Assembly (NCBI GenBank): GCA_905221605.1
Contig: CAJNDS010002634.1
Coordinates: 487,001-551,000 of the forward strand
Origin: Symbiodinium natans
Lineage: Eukaryota > Sar > Dinophyceae > Suessiales > Symbiodiniaceae
Length of the DNA stretch: 64,000 nucleotides
Reading direction: 5' to 3'
This document shows, in pieces, positions 23,435 to 35,529 of the stretch; within the stretch, counting starts at the first letter, position 1; the number at the start of each line of letters is the position of its first letter. The translations under genes were made by a program, and so were the position numbers. Under the pieces are notes generated by a model that saw only the letters and a program-made list of their open reading frames with translations, did no database searches and was not told the DNA's origin.

Positions 23435-23754
23435 ATGTGACTGGCCTGGCTGCTTTCTCGCAGACAGTCACTGCAACTTTCTGCTGGATCCCATCATGTA
23501 GAAACAGAGAAGTTGAAGAACCTCAAGAACTCACCCCAGAGCTGGTAGTTGCGACAGTTGTCTCACGAACCTACTATGCCAGGAGCTCGTACTGACAACC
23601 TTGCTTAGGAACGTGAATGTTCAAGTGATGGTCAGGCTGCGTCAAAGAAGCAGGGGCGGTGCTGCAGTGTATGTGAGATTGACGGCTGCTGCTCCCAGCA
23701 CCTGCTTTGCCTGAGCACATTGCACAGCAAAAGTCTTTTGCCAATGGTTAGGAG

Positions 23755-23849
23755 CCCTAAACCCTAAACCCTAAACCCTAAACCCTAAACCCTAAACCCT
23801 AAACCCTAAACCCTAAACCCTATTCCTAAACCCTAAACCCTAAACCCGG
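23755..23849. repeat. CCCTAAA array
   Basis: About 12 units with one interruption (CCCTATTCCTAAA). Confidence 0.95.
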
Positions 23850-24801
23850 CTCTGGGAGCCGACCGCTGCACTAGCATACCTGGTACCTGGGGCGCTTATG
23901 TAAAGATCTCCCTTAGTTGCCGCTAGTATATAGTGAGGCCTAGAAGTCTTGGCTTTGTGGCGAGAAAGGAATTGCCACACAAGGGGCCTCAAAAAGTTGT
24001 ATACGCCTGTACAAATAAATAAGTCAATAAACAAACATATAAATAGTATATATATATATATATATGTGTGTATGTACATTGCTCTACATGCACACAATTC
24101 TTAAATGCGGTTCCAAGAACAGTCAGAGGTTGAGGAGACTGCAGTTTGAGAGAAGTGACTATCGGCATCTTGTGGAGCAAGGGCCCTTCCAGCATTCGAG
24201 GCTACACTAGGTCACTAGGTTCCGGGTCTCCCCAAAAGAGAGCGGTGTGTGTTTTTGTGTTGTTGGCCGAGACTTACCTTAAACCCTAAACCCTAAACCC
24301 CAGATTAGTACCCAGAATAGGTTCTAGGGTTGCACAGCCCTGGATACCACTTAGGGATCACCCGGAATGCTAGAAAACCCACGACACCAAACTTTCTCCT
24401 TCCGCGTCCGCCTTCCATTCATGTCGGCTCCTCATGGGTAGAGGCGGCTTCGGCGTGTGGCCTGGCTTGTTTGGTGGTTTGGGGGTTTGAGGTTCACAGT
24501 TAACACAGGTGTAGTCAACATCTACTTGGGGGTTTGCGAAAAGCTTCAAGCTCCCCAAACACAAACCATTCGGAGGAGTATGAAGCTGTTGACCAGCCAG
24601 TCGCACGCCGAAGTGCTTGCAAGTTCATGCTATAGGTCCAACTGGTCCTTACCCTTTGGGCACGTCTATCTGTGCAACCCCAAAATTAACCTGACCGACC
24701 ATGAACCATCAAATATGTCTGAGTGAGCAATCAGGAGCACTTGTTTGCGACATTTTGCGACTGTGGCATATGTAGCTCCATGCCTCTGCCTTTGGTATGG
24801 A

Positions 24802-24902
24802 TTGGGATGTTCCCCTTATACTAGCAGTCCTCAATAGGGCTTATAGTAGCCCCTATTAAAAATCCCTATTCACGACTGTTAGCATAAGGGGGAACATCCC
24901 AA
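24802..24902. mobile_element. Family-B element
   Basis: Starts TTGGGATGTTCCCCTTATAC and ends ATAAGGGGGAACATCCCAA. It lies 38 bp before the exon at 24941. Confidence 0.8.
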
Positions 24903-24940
24903 GGTTATGGAGCCCGAGCATGCCAGTATCCTGACCTTAG

Positions 24941-27900
24941 GAACGCCGGCACCTACCGCGAGCTGCGCAGCGCGAAGGGGAAGGGCGGCAAGGGAGCCAA
25001 GGGCGGCAAGGCCGGAGCATCAGCACAAGCAATCGGGGCTTCGCAGTGCGTGCCTCGCCCAGAACTCTAAACCCTAGGCCCCGAACCCTACTCCCTAATC
25101 CCTAAACCATAAGCATGGCTGATCCAACTCTGAGTCAAACCCTGAAGCCACTAAACCCGCACCCAGTTCCTTGCCCATCCTGCTGTTTAGGGACTACTCC
25201 TCTTTAGGGATTAGGGTTGAGGGCTTTAGTTGGGCTTTCCCATGCCAGGGAAAGGGCAAGTCCAAGGGTAAGCTGGCACTCCGGAAGAAGTTTCTCAAGA
25301 AGAAAGCTCAGAAGGCTCCGGGGGGGGGGGGGGGGGTGATGAGGGTTTGGGGTACGGCGAAGCGTGTAAACGCAGCGGTCGTGGTAGGCTTTCTTGGCAT
25401 TGCCGTCAGACCGTGGTCACAAAGGCGCGTTTTTTTTTCTCGGATAATGGTCGAAATCCCCTTAAGCTTATAGCATCTTTGAAGATGCCGTTTGTGATGG
25501 TGACAAGTGCAAAGCACGAGTGCAGCCGACGAGCGCTTAGTTCGCCGGTGGCAGACCACGTTTTCATGCATACCGGCTTGGAAGAACATGTCAGACATGA
25601 GCATTATATGACCATGGGTTATGACCTATATGATGCCTGGTGTCATAGGGCGTCTCAACTGAAGTGCCGTGTTTCCCGTCTCCACTGATGGCACTGGACA
25701 GGCCGAGGCCAAGAAGAACGCCGCTGGGTTTTAGGCTAGCTAGGACCCAGAGTGGGCCATGAGTTCCTTTTTTGTAGGGTTGGGGCTTCCTTACAATCCC
25801 CTTACAGCCAAAAAGGGTTACCCTTCTTATGCCTACTTTGTGTGGGCATGGGAAACATTAAGGCCTGCTTTGATTCAAGTGAGCTTTGTAGATGCAAGAA
25901 TAATAATAAATAATAATAATAAATAGTTCAGGAAGTTTTTAGTAATAGCAGGAGTTCAGGAGCTAGGGCCCTGGCTTCCAGGGCCAAGCAGTAGTAGTAG
26001 CATCTGTGCAAAACGGTACACTTTTTCTGCACATGTTTGTTATGTTGACGGTCTTCCTGCCACTGCAAATTGACATGATCTGGGCACAGCGACTTTTCTG
26101 CCATGATACCATAAAGGTTTTAGTAATGTTTTCATGCAGAAGATGTTTTCCTTAAGCTCATTGAGAAACATCAGGTTTTGTTTTTTTCGTGCAGAAGATG
26201 TTTTTTTCCTTATTTTTTCCTCCACTGATCTGTCCGCCGCAGGACATGAAACGACCTAAAACGAAGGACCCAGTTACTAATCGGAAAGGACCCAGTTACC
26301 AACGGAAGGTCATCTAGGTTACTCGTAGGGTCCAGTTAGGGACCTGGACTAGCGAGGCGTTGAAGCGTTGTAACAAGTCCCATTTCTTTGGCAATGGTTA
26401 AGGCGAAAATTAGGAGCCCCAAAGCCGCATAAACATTGGGATCCTGCTATTATTGGGGTATTTGGGCCCCTATAAGGGGGATTCTGTTGTAGAATCCTTA
26501 TATTCATGTGTATTTTGGCCCCCTACAGCAGCTTCAAGACAGCCTCCAGATCCAAGCCCCGCGAGCCCTAGAAGCCTTCATCTTCCCACGCCACAAGCTG
26601 TGACGTGCTGAGGTCCAGGTTTTTTCTGAGCCTGAAATGTGGGCTAAACCCTAAACCCTAAACCCTAAACCCTAAACCCTAAACCCTAAGTTGGGGGGGC
26701 CCCTTGGGCAGCAAAGGCTTTGAAGCACCCCTCGGACGAGGAGGTCGACACCGAGGCACTTCGGGTCTTTCCGAACATGAGTCAAGCCATTTCGGGCTGT
26801 TCGTACTGTAAAGCCAAGAGGGTTGTTGATGTACTTGTAGCCCTTCAGACTTCTGCTAAGCGCCTTCTACCTTACAAGTCTCGGAGTTCATCGCCGTTCC
26901 GGCGCGTTCAGAGCTCCTCCGCTTTTGCCCTACTTGGAGGTCCATGGGTACTTTGAAGCCCAGTTGTAGCTGGGATGTTCCCCTTATGCAGCTCCTTCAT
27001 AGGGAGTCTGATACGGGGTACTATAGTCCCTATGAAGGATGAAGGACTGTTAAAGATATGGGGAACAAACAAACTGTACTTGTAAGCCCCCTAGGCGCTA
27101 CGTCCCCCAAGTAGGTCAGAAGTGCAGTTACAATTGGGTTATAAAGTACTCTTGAACCTCTAGTAGGCAAGAAAATACCCCCGCCCACCTTGAGGTGTCG
27201 TCATCTGTCCCTTGCAAGCAGACCCTAAACCCTAAGGCCCTAAGGCCCTAAAAAGCCACAGCCTGAAGATCTGGACTTGAGAGCAGCACCATCTCTTGGG
27301 CCAGCAATCCCCTGGAGGATGTTTTCTGGAGACCGACCTGGGATACCCTGGGTCCACTTCAGGAGATGCTTGGGGTTTAGGGTTTAGGGCCCTAGAAGGT
27401 TCCCGATGCAAAAAGGGTTCGAAGCGGGTGGAGGTGCCAGGGTCTCGGAGAAGGAGGGGGGTGCCAGGGGGGTGAGGGTTCACGGGCTTCTGGGGCTTCT
27501 AGGGTTCCTAGGTTTGCGCAGGTCGGGGCTTCAAAGTGCTGGCAAGCAAAAGCAAAGCCATGAGGATGCCGAGGGTTTTAGGGCAGTTCTTCGGCCTGGG
27601 CTGTGTGTGGGGGGGTTACCCTTATATGGGCACACCTGTTATACTCGGTTTTTCCCAACCCCCAGGCAGAGGCCCGACCTAGCTCAGGAATCGAAAAAAC
27701 ACCTCCATGCCGGCCAAAATTGATACATCGCCGTTGGAGGCACCCCCCAGACTTCAGACACCAAGACTTCAAACCCAAGCTGCAACATGAGGGACGGATC
27801 TTAAGGGGCGCCCTAATTGCAATGACCTCTCGTGGTAAGGTATAGATGTCAACGGGGAAGACAGCCCGACCCTATCTAACCCTGAACCCTACAACCCTAA

Positions 27901-29656
27901 GCCCTGGAACAGGAGGTCAAGGAGCAGGGAGACATGAACCGCCTGGGCCGCAAGCGAGAGAAGGCACTGAGTACAGTAGTTCTGGTAAGGTGTCGGGATA
28001 ATTATTCATAGTATTCCCTTATGGTCGCTTTACAGTTAGACTATCATTACACCCCAAAACCTTATTCCAATTATTAAGGCCCCTACAGGAGCTTTCCTGA
28101 AGCTGTGAGGGTCTTGGTAGCCCGGTGATACCCGTTACCCTTTCTTTTGGTTCTGGGTTCCTTGTAAAGTAACCAACCCCAAAAAGGGTGCCCTTATTCT
28201 AATATGGTTACTGGGTTGCCAAGGGGCGCAGGCCGTTTTGCATAGGGTTTGAGGCGGCTCGTAGGGTTTAGGGCATGGAATACTGCTCTGGATGCTGTTG
28301 TTGCTGGACACTCGCGTGCCCGAAACCTCTCGGTCAGCAAACGCCCCTCACTGTGTCAGACGGGCAAAGATGACTTCGGCTTTGGCGCCCCTGGGCATCG
28401 GATTGTCAGTTTAGTTTTCGGGGCTGGGCTGCGGGGGGAGGGGGGGGGGCGGGGTTTGGGGGGTGTCAGGGTCTGAGGGTAGGGTCCCTGCAAAAAAGGG
28501 GTTGGGGGGTGGTTAGCATTGTCGGGCTGTGGGGGGTGAGCTTCGTGAACTCACCCTCCCCGATTCCTTGTAAAGCCAACGAGTTTCTCGAAATGGGGCT
28601 AATTTTAAGGCAAGCGCGAAGGTCAAAACACAAAAACAAAAAAAACCTTCACAAGTGGAGAGACGACCGGGGCCAAGGTCGTTGTTGGGATGGTCTCTGA
28701 GCAGCGTTTTAGGGTTTAGGCCGGTTTAGGGTTTCTCCACCCCCACCCTTAACCCCCGAGCCTCTTGCCATGCTTGAGGGCTTGAGGGTTTAAGGTTTAC
28801 GGGGTGATGCTGGGTCCACTTCTGAGTTCAAGACCCAAGGTGTTGCTGAACCGGGCTCCCGTCCTGCGGTCAAAGAAGAGCCTCGACGCGCCGGAAGCCC
28901 AGTCTTTAAGCCGTTTTGGAACTCAGGGCTGTGGAAATTTGGGGCCGAGGTTGCGCGGACTCTTCTTCCGAGGATCACTATCTTAGAAACGATACTTCTT
29001 CTTGTTGAGGCGGCGTGCCGAAGGGTGCTGTAGAGCGCATGTGGGATTTTCACAGGGTCTTGACGACCTCAGAGAGGGTTGTTCGGGCGAGGAGATGAGG
29101 TAATAGCTCATACTTGGAGGTTCATGGGTAGGTAGAAGTGGGGTTATCAGCAGGGTAACAACACTTGTAATGGGTGAGGAACTTATCTAGGGTATTCAGA
29201 ACCCTACTTGTAACTACCGAAAACCTTCACGTAGGGCTTTGTAGCGACAGCTGGCTGCAAGCGAGCTTGCAGAAGCGTCTCGCGCGCTCCTTTGGCGATC
29301 TTCAACTCAAGCCTGACGCACACTTCTGGAGAGTCGGGATGTTCCCCCTTATACTAACAGCTCCTTAATAGGGATTCTATTGGGGGGGGGGGGTACTTTT
29401 TTCCATATGAAGGACTGTTAAGAAGGGCTTCGGCATCCGAGATTTGTAGGTGGCTCTTCCACACCGGCCGAAGTCTGTGTGGGGGCTTGAAGCGCCAGAG
29501 CCCTACACCCAAAAGGCCTAAACCCTCAACCCATCTCAACCCCAAACCCTAAACTTTAAATTCTAGACCCGCGCCCGAACCCGAATCTTGATCTTTCGGA
29601 AGTTGCCGAGGGAAAAAGAGGAGGCAGAAGCCCCCGAACCTGGGCAGAGCCACCAG
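24941..29656 (+). CDS. Cluster of Lys/Glu-rich exons, unknown protein(s)
   Basis: Candidate exons: 24941 to about 25046 (YRELRSAKGKGGKGAKGGKA then GASAQAIGAS), 25248 to about 25313 (GKGKSKGKLALRKKFLKKKA), 26712-26755 (KALKHPSDEEVDTE, ending at a GC donor), 27913-27963 (EVKEQGDMNRLGRKREK, GC donor) and 29611 to about 29656 (EKEEAEAPEPGQSHQ). Each follows an AG acceptor; several lie between a CCCTAAA array and TTTAGGG. The composition suggests a basic, charged, nuclear or RNA-binding protein followed by a helical acidic part, but no domain was recognised. Whether all five belong to one gene is not shown. They share strand, style and phase-compatible GC-AG boundaries. Confidence 0.4.
26971..27067. 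mobile_element. Family-B element
   Basis: Starts TGGGATGTTCCCCTTATGCA and ends at GATATGGGGAACA; the interior contains two GAAGGA-type repeats. Family-C-like sequence follows at 27085-27165. Confidence 0.65.
27996..28088. repeat. Family-H dispersed repeat
   Basis: Shares CATAGTATTCCCTTATGGTC and a downstream ACACCCCAAAACC/AATTATTAAGG part with copies at 53507-53604 and 60646-60745. The ends are less clearly inverted than in other families. Confidence 0.6.
28114..28223. mobile_element. Family-F element
   Basis: Starts TTGGTAGCCCGGTGATACCC and ends TGGTTACTGGGTTGCCAA; about 85-90% alike to the copy at 15626 by eye. Confidence 0.8.
29110..29233. mobile_element. Family-C element
   Basis: Starts ATACTTGGAGGTTCATGGGT and ends AACTACCGAAAACCTTCACGTA. 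Confidence 0.7.
29335..29422. mobile_element. Family-B element, right end lost
   Basis: Starts CGGGATGTTCCCCCTTATAC, has AACAGCTCCTTAATAGGGAT, a G13 tract, and stops at AAGGACTGTTAA without the GGGGAACATCCC end. Confidence 0.65.
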
Positions 29657-30204
29657 GTTGCAGGGAGCTGTGGGCTTGGGGTTTAGGGTTTAGGGTTTAG
29701 GGTTTAGGGTTTAGGGTTTCCTTGTCTCTCCTGAAGACAGGGGCCTGCATTCCATGCTCGCTAAAGGACCCTCCCTCTTGAAAGCTGGTCAGTGGGAAGG
29801 ATATGTGGGAAGTGTTTGTCACTCAGTGGGTGGCATGGGATGGGCTCGTGAGGGCATGGATAATTGTAGGGCTTTGAGCAACATGTGCTTCTGAGAGTTT
29901 TGTGGAAGGCATGCGTTTTGTGGAAGGCATGCGTGCGCCAGTGCTTCAGCATTGCACCCCTTTTTTGTTGCCAGACCTCAATACCCTGTAAGCAATGACA
30001 CCCTAGAATACCCTTTACAGGCCGTTAGTGGGGCAATGAAGGTTCCGGGTCAGCTCCTACCAAAAAGCATCTCAAGGGCCCCTAAACAGTATACGTACGC
30101 CCTGGCTTAAGCAGATATAGTTGCCCCTAGTAGCCAGCTGTAGCTGACAAGCAATGCAGGAAACCTTGTTCATTCGGTATGAGTGTAACTATAGCCCCCA
30201 TATG

Positions 30205-30290
30205 TTTTTTTAATTTGTGTTTATACAAAACACAAGGGAATGCTGAGCATATTACTTTTTATTAAGGTTCGAAGGGGAGTATGGGTAAAG
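30205..30290. mobile_element. Family-K fragment (left part)
   Basis: TTAATTTGTGTTTATACAAA, ACACAAGGGAATGCTGAGCA and TTTATTAAGGTTCGAAGGGG then AGTATGGGTAAA, uninterrupted; the reference for the interrupted copy at 36027. Confidence 0.6.
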
Positions 30291-31518
30291 CGCTTCTGTT
30301 TGGTCATGTGGTAAGTTTTTGAGTACAGCTGGTGGGCCAGGTTTCCGTATCACATTTCACAGGCATCGTTTTCGGTCCTGAAGTGTTGCCCTGTGGCTAG
30401 TTCTGCCTGGCCCTAGACCCCTCATTAAACTCGTAGACCCCCAAACTCCTCGAAACCCCTAACTAAGCCCCTTATCCCCCTAACTAAAACCCCTGTAAAG
30501 AAAGCCACCAAAGCCCGAAAAAACCACCCCAAAAACCCCCGGAAAGCCCTAAATCTCCCTAAACCCGCAAACCCCCCCAAAGCCCCTCAAGAAACCCTAT
30601 AAACCCCTAAACCCTAAACCTTTTAAACCCTAAACCTTTTAAACCCTAAACCCTAAACCCTAAAACCCTACCCCTAAACCCCTAAAACCCTAAGCCCTCA
30701 AACGGCCCTTGGGCTGAGGCCGCCGCGCGAAGGCCCAGAAGCGACGGCGGCAGCGGAAGCTTCTGGCCCTGGAGGCCTTTTTTTGGGTGTAGGGTTTAGG
30801 GTTTATAGGGTTTATAAGGTTTAGGGTTTATACGGTTTAGGGTTTATAAGGTTTAGGGGTAGGGTTTAGGGTTTAGGGTTTAGGGCTTACTCGGGTTTGG
30901 GTTCCACCAGGTTTTTGTGTTTTGGGGGTGGTATACATACTGTAATATATGTCGGAAGTACATGTCGTATAACTTGTTGTACAGGCTCGAATCCACAGAC
31001 TGTAGTGTAGGGGCAATATGTTCTCAACTTTTTTATTTACGACAGTTTACATTTGGAGCACAGGACCTCGAAGGTTTCGCGGCTCCCTCGGCGGATCAAG
31101 GGCTTAGATGTCGACGGTATGAGCTGGTTTTGACATCAGGTGGCGCCTTACATTTGCCTGTCAGCGCAGACTTTGATGGCGCGTGCTTGCTGACGCTTGC
31201 AAGGATCTTGTGCAGGTGTTCCGCAGGTCATGATTTCGCATGTCATTCCTGTCGCCAGAGATCCGACAAGACACTGACAGGCGCAGCAGACACTTGCAAA
31301 AGCACCATAGCCCATCCTTAAAATTAAGTTGAGAACTATTCACTATGTGCTAGAATATATTCTGGCGTATAATGATGGAAGGGAACATGTGCTACTTGGG
31401 ATTTGTGTTCGGATGCCCCAAGCGCCCCCTCGTAACCCCCCTAAAAGCTCTTAAAACAGAAAACAAAAACCTAAACCCAAAAAAATCCTAAACCCCTAGA
31501 AACCCTACGAACCCTAAG

Positions 31519-31612
31519 CCCGTCATGCTCCACTTCAAGTCTGCATCTGGAGCCATGGCCGCAGCGCTTGTGGCCCTTGTCTTGGATGGTCTGCAGCCAA
31601 CGCTTGCATGGA
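31519..31612 (+). CDS. Exon candidate with hydrophobic helix, unknown protein
   Basis: After CCTAAAC-rich sequence and an AAG acceptor the frame reads VMLHFKSASGAMAAALVALV then LDGLQPTLAW. It ends near a possible GC donor (GCATGG), and a family-C element begins about 25 bp later. The Ala/Val/Leu-rich stretch could be a membrane or buried helix. No family was recognised. Confidence 0.35.
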
Positions 31613-31635
31613 GGCCGGGTTGCGGGAAAAAGGCT

Positions 31636-31727
31636 TACTTGGAGGTTCAAGGGTACTTCTTCCCCCAATTATAAGTGTACTTATAACCTATACTTAGGGG
31701 ACGTAGGGGGCTATGAACCTCCAAGTA
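31636..31727. mobile_element. Family-C element
   Basis: Starts TACTTGGAGGTTCAAGGGTA and ends CTATGAACCTCCAAGTA, with near-perfect inverted ends. Confidence 0.8.
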
Positions 31728-31900
31728 GTGGGCCTTAAAGGTTTCGGAAAGATGCGTCAAGGTTTTTGTCCTCGGACACCGTTCTGGCAGTCTTCCGGGG
31801 AATGCAAGATGAGTCCGGCCCAAAGCTCTTTGCTTGAAGGTTCACAGGTAGTTCTAAGTAGGGTGGTAAGTACCCTAAATAAGGTTCTGCTTTGCGTCAG

Positions 31901-31999
31901 CGACCCTCTTCGAATGCCCGGCAAGGCCCTCGCCGGCGGACTTTGCAAGTGCAGCCCTCGCGGCGCGAAACGACTTTCGCCTGCGAAAGTTCGAGATGT
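31901..31999 (+). CDS. Exon candidate, unknown protein
   Basis: A TTTGCGTCAG acceptor is followed by an open frame reading TLFECPARPSPADFASAALA then ARNDFRLRKFE. Composition and codon third positions (G/C-rich) look coding. A partial family-C element precedes it (31831-31886). No identification. Confidence 0.28.
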
Positions 32000-32368
32000 C
32001 AGGCTGGCTGCGGTTGTCCTTTTTTTGTTCTTCCAGGTAAAGCGTCTACAAGGTCCGTACATAGAGGACCCTTATTTAGCCAGCACAACCCCATGCAGGT
32101 TTGTAGATTTTGAGGGGTTTCCACGGTTTCCATCGAGTAGCAGCACCGACCCTGTAAAAAGTGCTTGAATGCCGTTCATCCACAGGAGGCATGAGCTCAC
32201 CTCACCCTTTTTGTTCATGCGTTTCGGTGCTCGTCATTTTTATTACCACCGACACCAACGACAAGCCCTAGTTCCGGGAGCCCGGTACTCCGCAACCTTT
32301 GGGCCTGACTTAGTGCAGCCAGCCCGAGACCCCCATTCAGTGGTTGAATCTTCGCCCGGCGAGGCCAG

Positions 32369-32440
32369 TTTCCGGAGGACACGCACTTCGATGAGCTGGA
32401 CTGGTGGCCTGGACGTGGGTTCTACCACAAGGGGGTATTC
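32369..32440 (+). CDS. Exon candidate, unknown protein
   Basis: After GGCCAG the frame reads FPEDTHFDELDWWPGRGFYH then KGVFT. The Trp/Asp-rich sequence is distinctive and looks like real protein, but the family was not recognised. An alternative frame over the same bases (positions 32169-32651) is also open, so the frame choice is an inference. Confidence 0.28.
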
Positions 32441-32715
32441 ACTTTCCTTCTTCGAAGAATCTCCAACGACAAAAAGTTGTTTTGGGTGTCTGAAACCCAG
32501 GATCCAAAATCCTAAATCCCGAAACCCTGGCAAGGAACACGGGCTTTGCAGAGGTCTGGCTCTATGCGCTGCGTGCGGCGCGTTTGGCACTCCCGCTGCT
32601 TGGCTGGGTATGGCTGGGTGGTTCCGAACACTAAGGGCTCGGGTACTTTAGACAGGGCATGCTACTAGACTCTGGAGCAGAGCCCGTGCTTTCGGGAAAA
32701 CATGCGAACCTTTAG

Positions 32716-32813
32716 ATGGGAATTTCCCAAAAAAGGGGTACCCCTTTTGTACCCCAAATAATTAGAATAGAATCCCTCAAAAAGGGTACCCCTGCTTTCG
32801 GAAACCCCCATAT
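32716..32813. mobile_element. Family-E element
   Basis: Starts TGGGAATTTCCCAAAAAAGG and ends GCTTTCGGAAACCCCCATA; interior has GGGTACC near both ends in inverse orientation. Confidence 0.75.
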
Positions 32814-33149
32814 AGGTTCAGGGTTACAAGCTCTCAGCTCTCTTCCTGAGATAAGGTGGGCGGTTCGATTCATGTGGCCAGGCAGGTGCTCAGCCCTAAG
32901 CCATCAGCCCACGGCCACGACCATTGACTCAAACCCTACATACTGTCATCCCTGAAGCCCCCGACCCTGGGCCAAGAGTAGGCAAAAAGCACCCTAAACC
33001 CCTAAATCCCCTAACCTCCCCCGAAATCCCCCTAAACCTCCAAACCCTACACCCCCAAAAAGCCCCTAAATGCCCCCAAGAAGCCCCTATCAAAACCCTA
33101 AACAAACCCTAAACCCTAAACCCTAAACCCTAAACTACTCGAAGCCCAG

Positions 33150-33250
33150 GAAGGCTTCCGGCTCCTTGCGGCAAGCAGCCCGGGGCCTGCGCACGGCGCG
33201 GAGTGAGAGGCGGCTGCACCGGAGCTTTGCCGCGGCAGGCGCCTTGTAGC
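33150..33250 (+). CDS. Possible terminal exon, Arg/Ala-rich
   Basis: It lies between two CCCTAAA arrays. After CCCAG the frame reads KASGSLRQAARGLRTARSER then RLHRSFAAAGAL and ends in TAG at about 33248-33250. If real it would end the gene feeding the preceding exons. No family recognised. Confidence 0.3.
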
Positions 33251-33308
33251 CCTAAACCCTAAACCCTAAACCCTAAACCCTAAACCCTAAACCCTAAACC
33301 CTAAACCC
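33250..33308. repeat. CCCTAAA array
   Basis: Eight perfect units directly after the possible terminal exon at 33150. Confidence 0.95.
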
Positions 33309-33524
33309 GAGGGTGGGGGAAGATTCCGGAAAAATCCAGGGAAGTTGAAGGCTTAATTAGGAAGTTCCAGGGAATCCAGGCGGGCTGAAGGTTGAGGAAG
33401 TTTTCAGCGGAATCCAGGGAAGCTGGAGGTTTACGACGTTTTTGTTAAAGAAGGTTGGGGTTTAGGGTTTGGGGTTTAGGGTTGGGATGTACATCCCAGC
33501 TTATGAGTATTGTCGGTAGCAGCC

Positions 33525-33600
33525 ATGTCAGGCGAGGCTTTCGATCACATCGTCGGCGAGCTCCAGAGGCTTGCAAATGAGATGCTCGTCTTGAAGGCGC
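33525..33600 (+). CDS. Possible first exon with ATG, helical
   Basis: ATG at 33525 opens a frame reading MSGEAFDHIVGELQRLANEM then LVLKAPS, predicted to be an amphipathic helix. A possible GC donor (AAG|GCGCC) occurs near 33597. A family-B element begins at 33615. It might be the first exon of the aldo/keto reductase gene whose first recognisable exon is at 35530, but the connecting exon was not identified. Confidence 0.33.
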
Positions 33601-33614
33601 CTAGCAGACACATC

Positions 33615-33713
33615 TGGGATGTTCCCGCTGCTACTAGCCGTCCTTTAGAGGGACTATAGAGCCCCCTACTATAGTCCCTACTAAGGACTGATAGTATTAG
33701 GGAGAACATACCA
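33615..33713. mobile_element. Family-B element
   Basis: Starts TGGGATGTTCCCGCTGCTAC and ends TTAGGGAGAACATACCA. Confidence 0.72.
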
Positions 33714-34652
33714 AACTCACCTGTGCAAGAGGGCCCGCGAAGGTCACCTAAGTAGGGATACTGTACCCCTTAGAATATACCCCAAATAAAGGAGGACAAT
33801 CCCCGTTATCGGGTACCAGATTCTTGAAACCCCGCCCCCCGCTACATCCCAGTATAAGATATACAAAGAACTCCGCACGCCTAGATGCTTCACCCTACGA
33901 GGCCCTGCACCTTAACCACATGCAGGCGGCAAAACTCACTTTCTCGGAGCCGGAAACAGTGCTGCCGACAGCTTCTACAGTCAGAGAAGCAAGCCACTTG
34001 CAGCCCAAACATCTTCAACCTTCAAAACCGGCCCTACACCCACAAACATGTCGTGAAGAAGTTGAAGTGCCCCTAAATCCTGAACCCCAACCCTGAAGCC
34101 CTGAACCCTAAACCCTAAACCCTGTTGGTTAGCCTCTTTGAGGCCTGGGCATTCGGATCCCCAGACATGTGTTCCCTTTTGGTGCTGGGGTTTAGGGTTG
34201 GTAGGGTTTAGGGTTCAGGGTTGGCTTATGGACCAGTGTGAAGAGGACACAGTTTATGTGAATTGGTATGCTCAGGACTCCAGTCGTGGAGCACCGCGAT
34301 TGCTCGCCAGCAATGTCCGCTGTGAACCGACACTGGTCTACACGAGTCTACACAATGAGGTCTAAGCCACATGGGACAGAGCCTTGCAGGGTTGTAAGGT
34401 CCGTTGCTTGGAGGCCTTATTATCACGAGGCAAGGCACGTACCAGCAACAGATTGAAGAGAACCATGGTTGCTGAGTTGTACTTTTGGAGCGATGATGAA
34501 TGTTACAAGGCCGAGCCCCCAAGAGTTAGCTGAGACATGGATGTCGGCAAGGAAGCATCCACCTCTCGAATGGCCTTGAGATGCCCATGCTGGGTCTGGG
34601 CACAACCATGCTCAACGGTGAGAACGGAAAGGCCGGGCAGCGTAGCAACGAG

Positions 34653-34800
34653 CTACTTGGAGGTTCAAGGTACTTCCAGACCCAGCTGTAACTGTACTTA
34701 TAACTCACTTAGAAGCCCCTCAGATGCCCTAATGTGGTTACAACTGGATTATAAGTGCAGGTATGATTGGGTTGTTAAGTACAATGAACATCCGTGTATC
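34653..34800. mobile_element. Family-C element, diverged
   Basis: Starts CTACTTGGAGGTTCAAGGTA; the interior GTACTTATAACTCACTTAGAA and the degenerate right end AATGAACATCCG are recognisable. Confidence 0.55.
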
Positions 34801-34841
34801 TGAGGCCCTCGGGTTCGGGCCTGACAGCGGTAAAAGCACAG

Positions 34842-34933
34842 TGGGGTTTACGAAAATAGGGGGCCCCTAAAATATACCCTTAAATGGGCAGGATCTCCTT
34901 ATAATAAGGACCCAAGATCGTCAACCCCCATAT
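34842..34933. mobile_element. Family-E element
   Basis: Starts TGGGGTTTACGAAAATAGGG and ends GTCAACCCCCATA; diverged interior. Confidence 0.55.
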
Positions 34934-35529
34934 CGTACGTCATTTCACGGCACGTGGCTCATGTCAACAGCGCGACAAGGGCGATCTTTGGGGGAGTTGA
35001 GGCTCTTGCAGAGGGCCCCAGGCCAGCCAGAGATCAAGTTGGCATTCCCAAAGCTCTCATGAGCGCCGTTTTTTTTTTTTCAGGGTTTAGGGTTTGGGAA
35101 ACTCGCACTGCAGTCCCTCCTCAAAAATGGGTTTGGGGTGACATGCCGCAATCTGCAGCAAACCATCCACCACTTTCTGTCAGCGAGGTGCTTCGGTGGA
35201 TCCGACGGTATCTCCTGCCTGCTAACTCCACTAGAGTGTACCCGACACAGCAGCCTGGATGAACACCTAGGTGATCCCCTCATATTACTTCGTGTACACT
35301 TTCAATACAAACTCCACAAAGCACCTGATTCCAATTCGAACCCCTATCTTGCTCGGAACCGTTTAGTCCTAGACCTAACACTGTAAACCTCTAAACCCAT
35401 AATTACAGCCCTAAAACTTCTAAACCCTCGAAAACCCTCTAAATCCCTAAACCCTCCAAGAACCTCTAAAAACCCTCTATAGATTCCTAGCCCTCTAAAA
35501 CCCTATTCCCCCCTCCCCGGTGCCCCCAG

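Larger units (their letters stand above)
20386..24801. other. Stretch downstream of the transporter, no supported gene
   Basis: Long arrays (22507-22646, 23755-23849), family A, C and G elements and a TA tract. Possible exon-like bits at 22690-22790 (QPVIHTFGSKIASTPEAANG) and 23242-23330 (VSEEQHAIHKCRPHAACKSA) could not be placed. Confidence 0.45.
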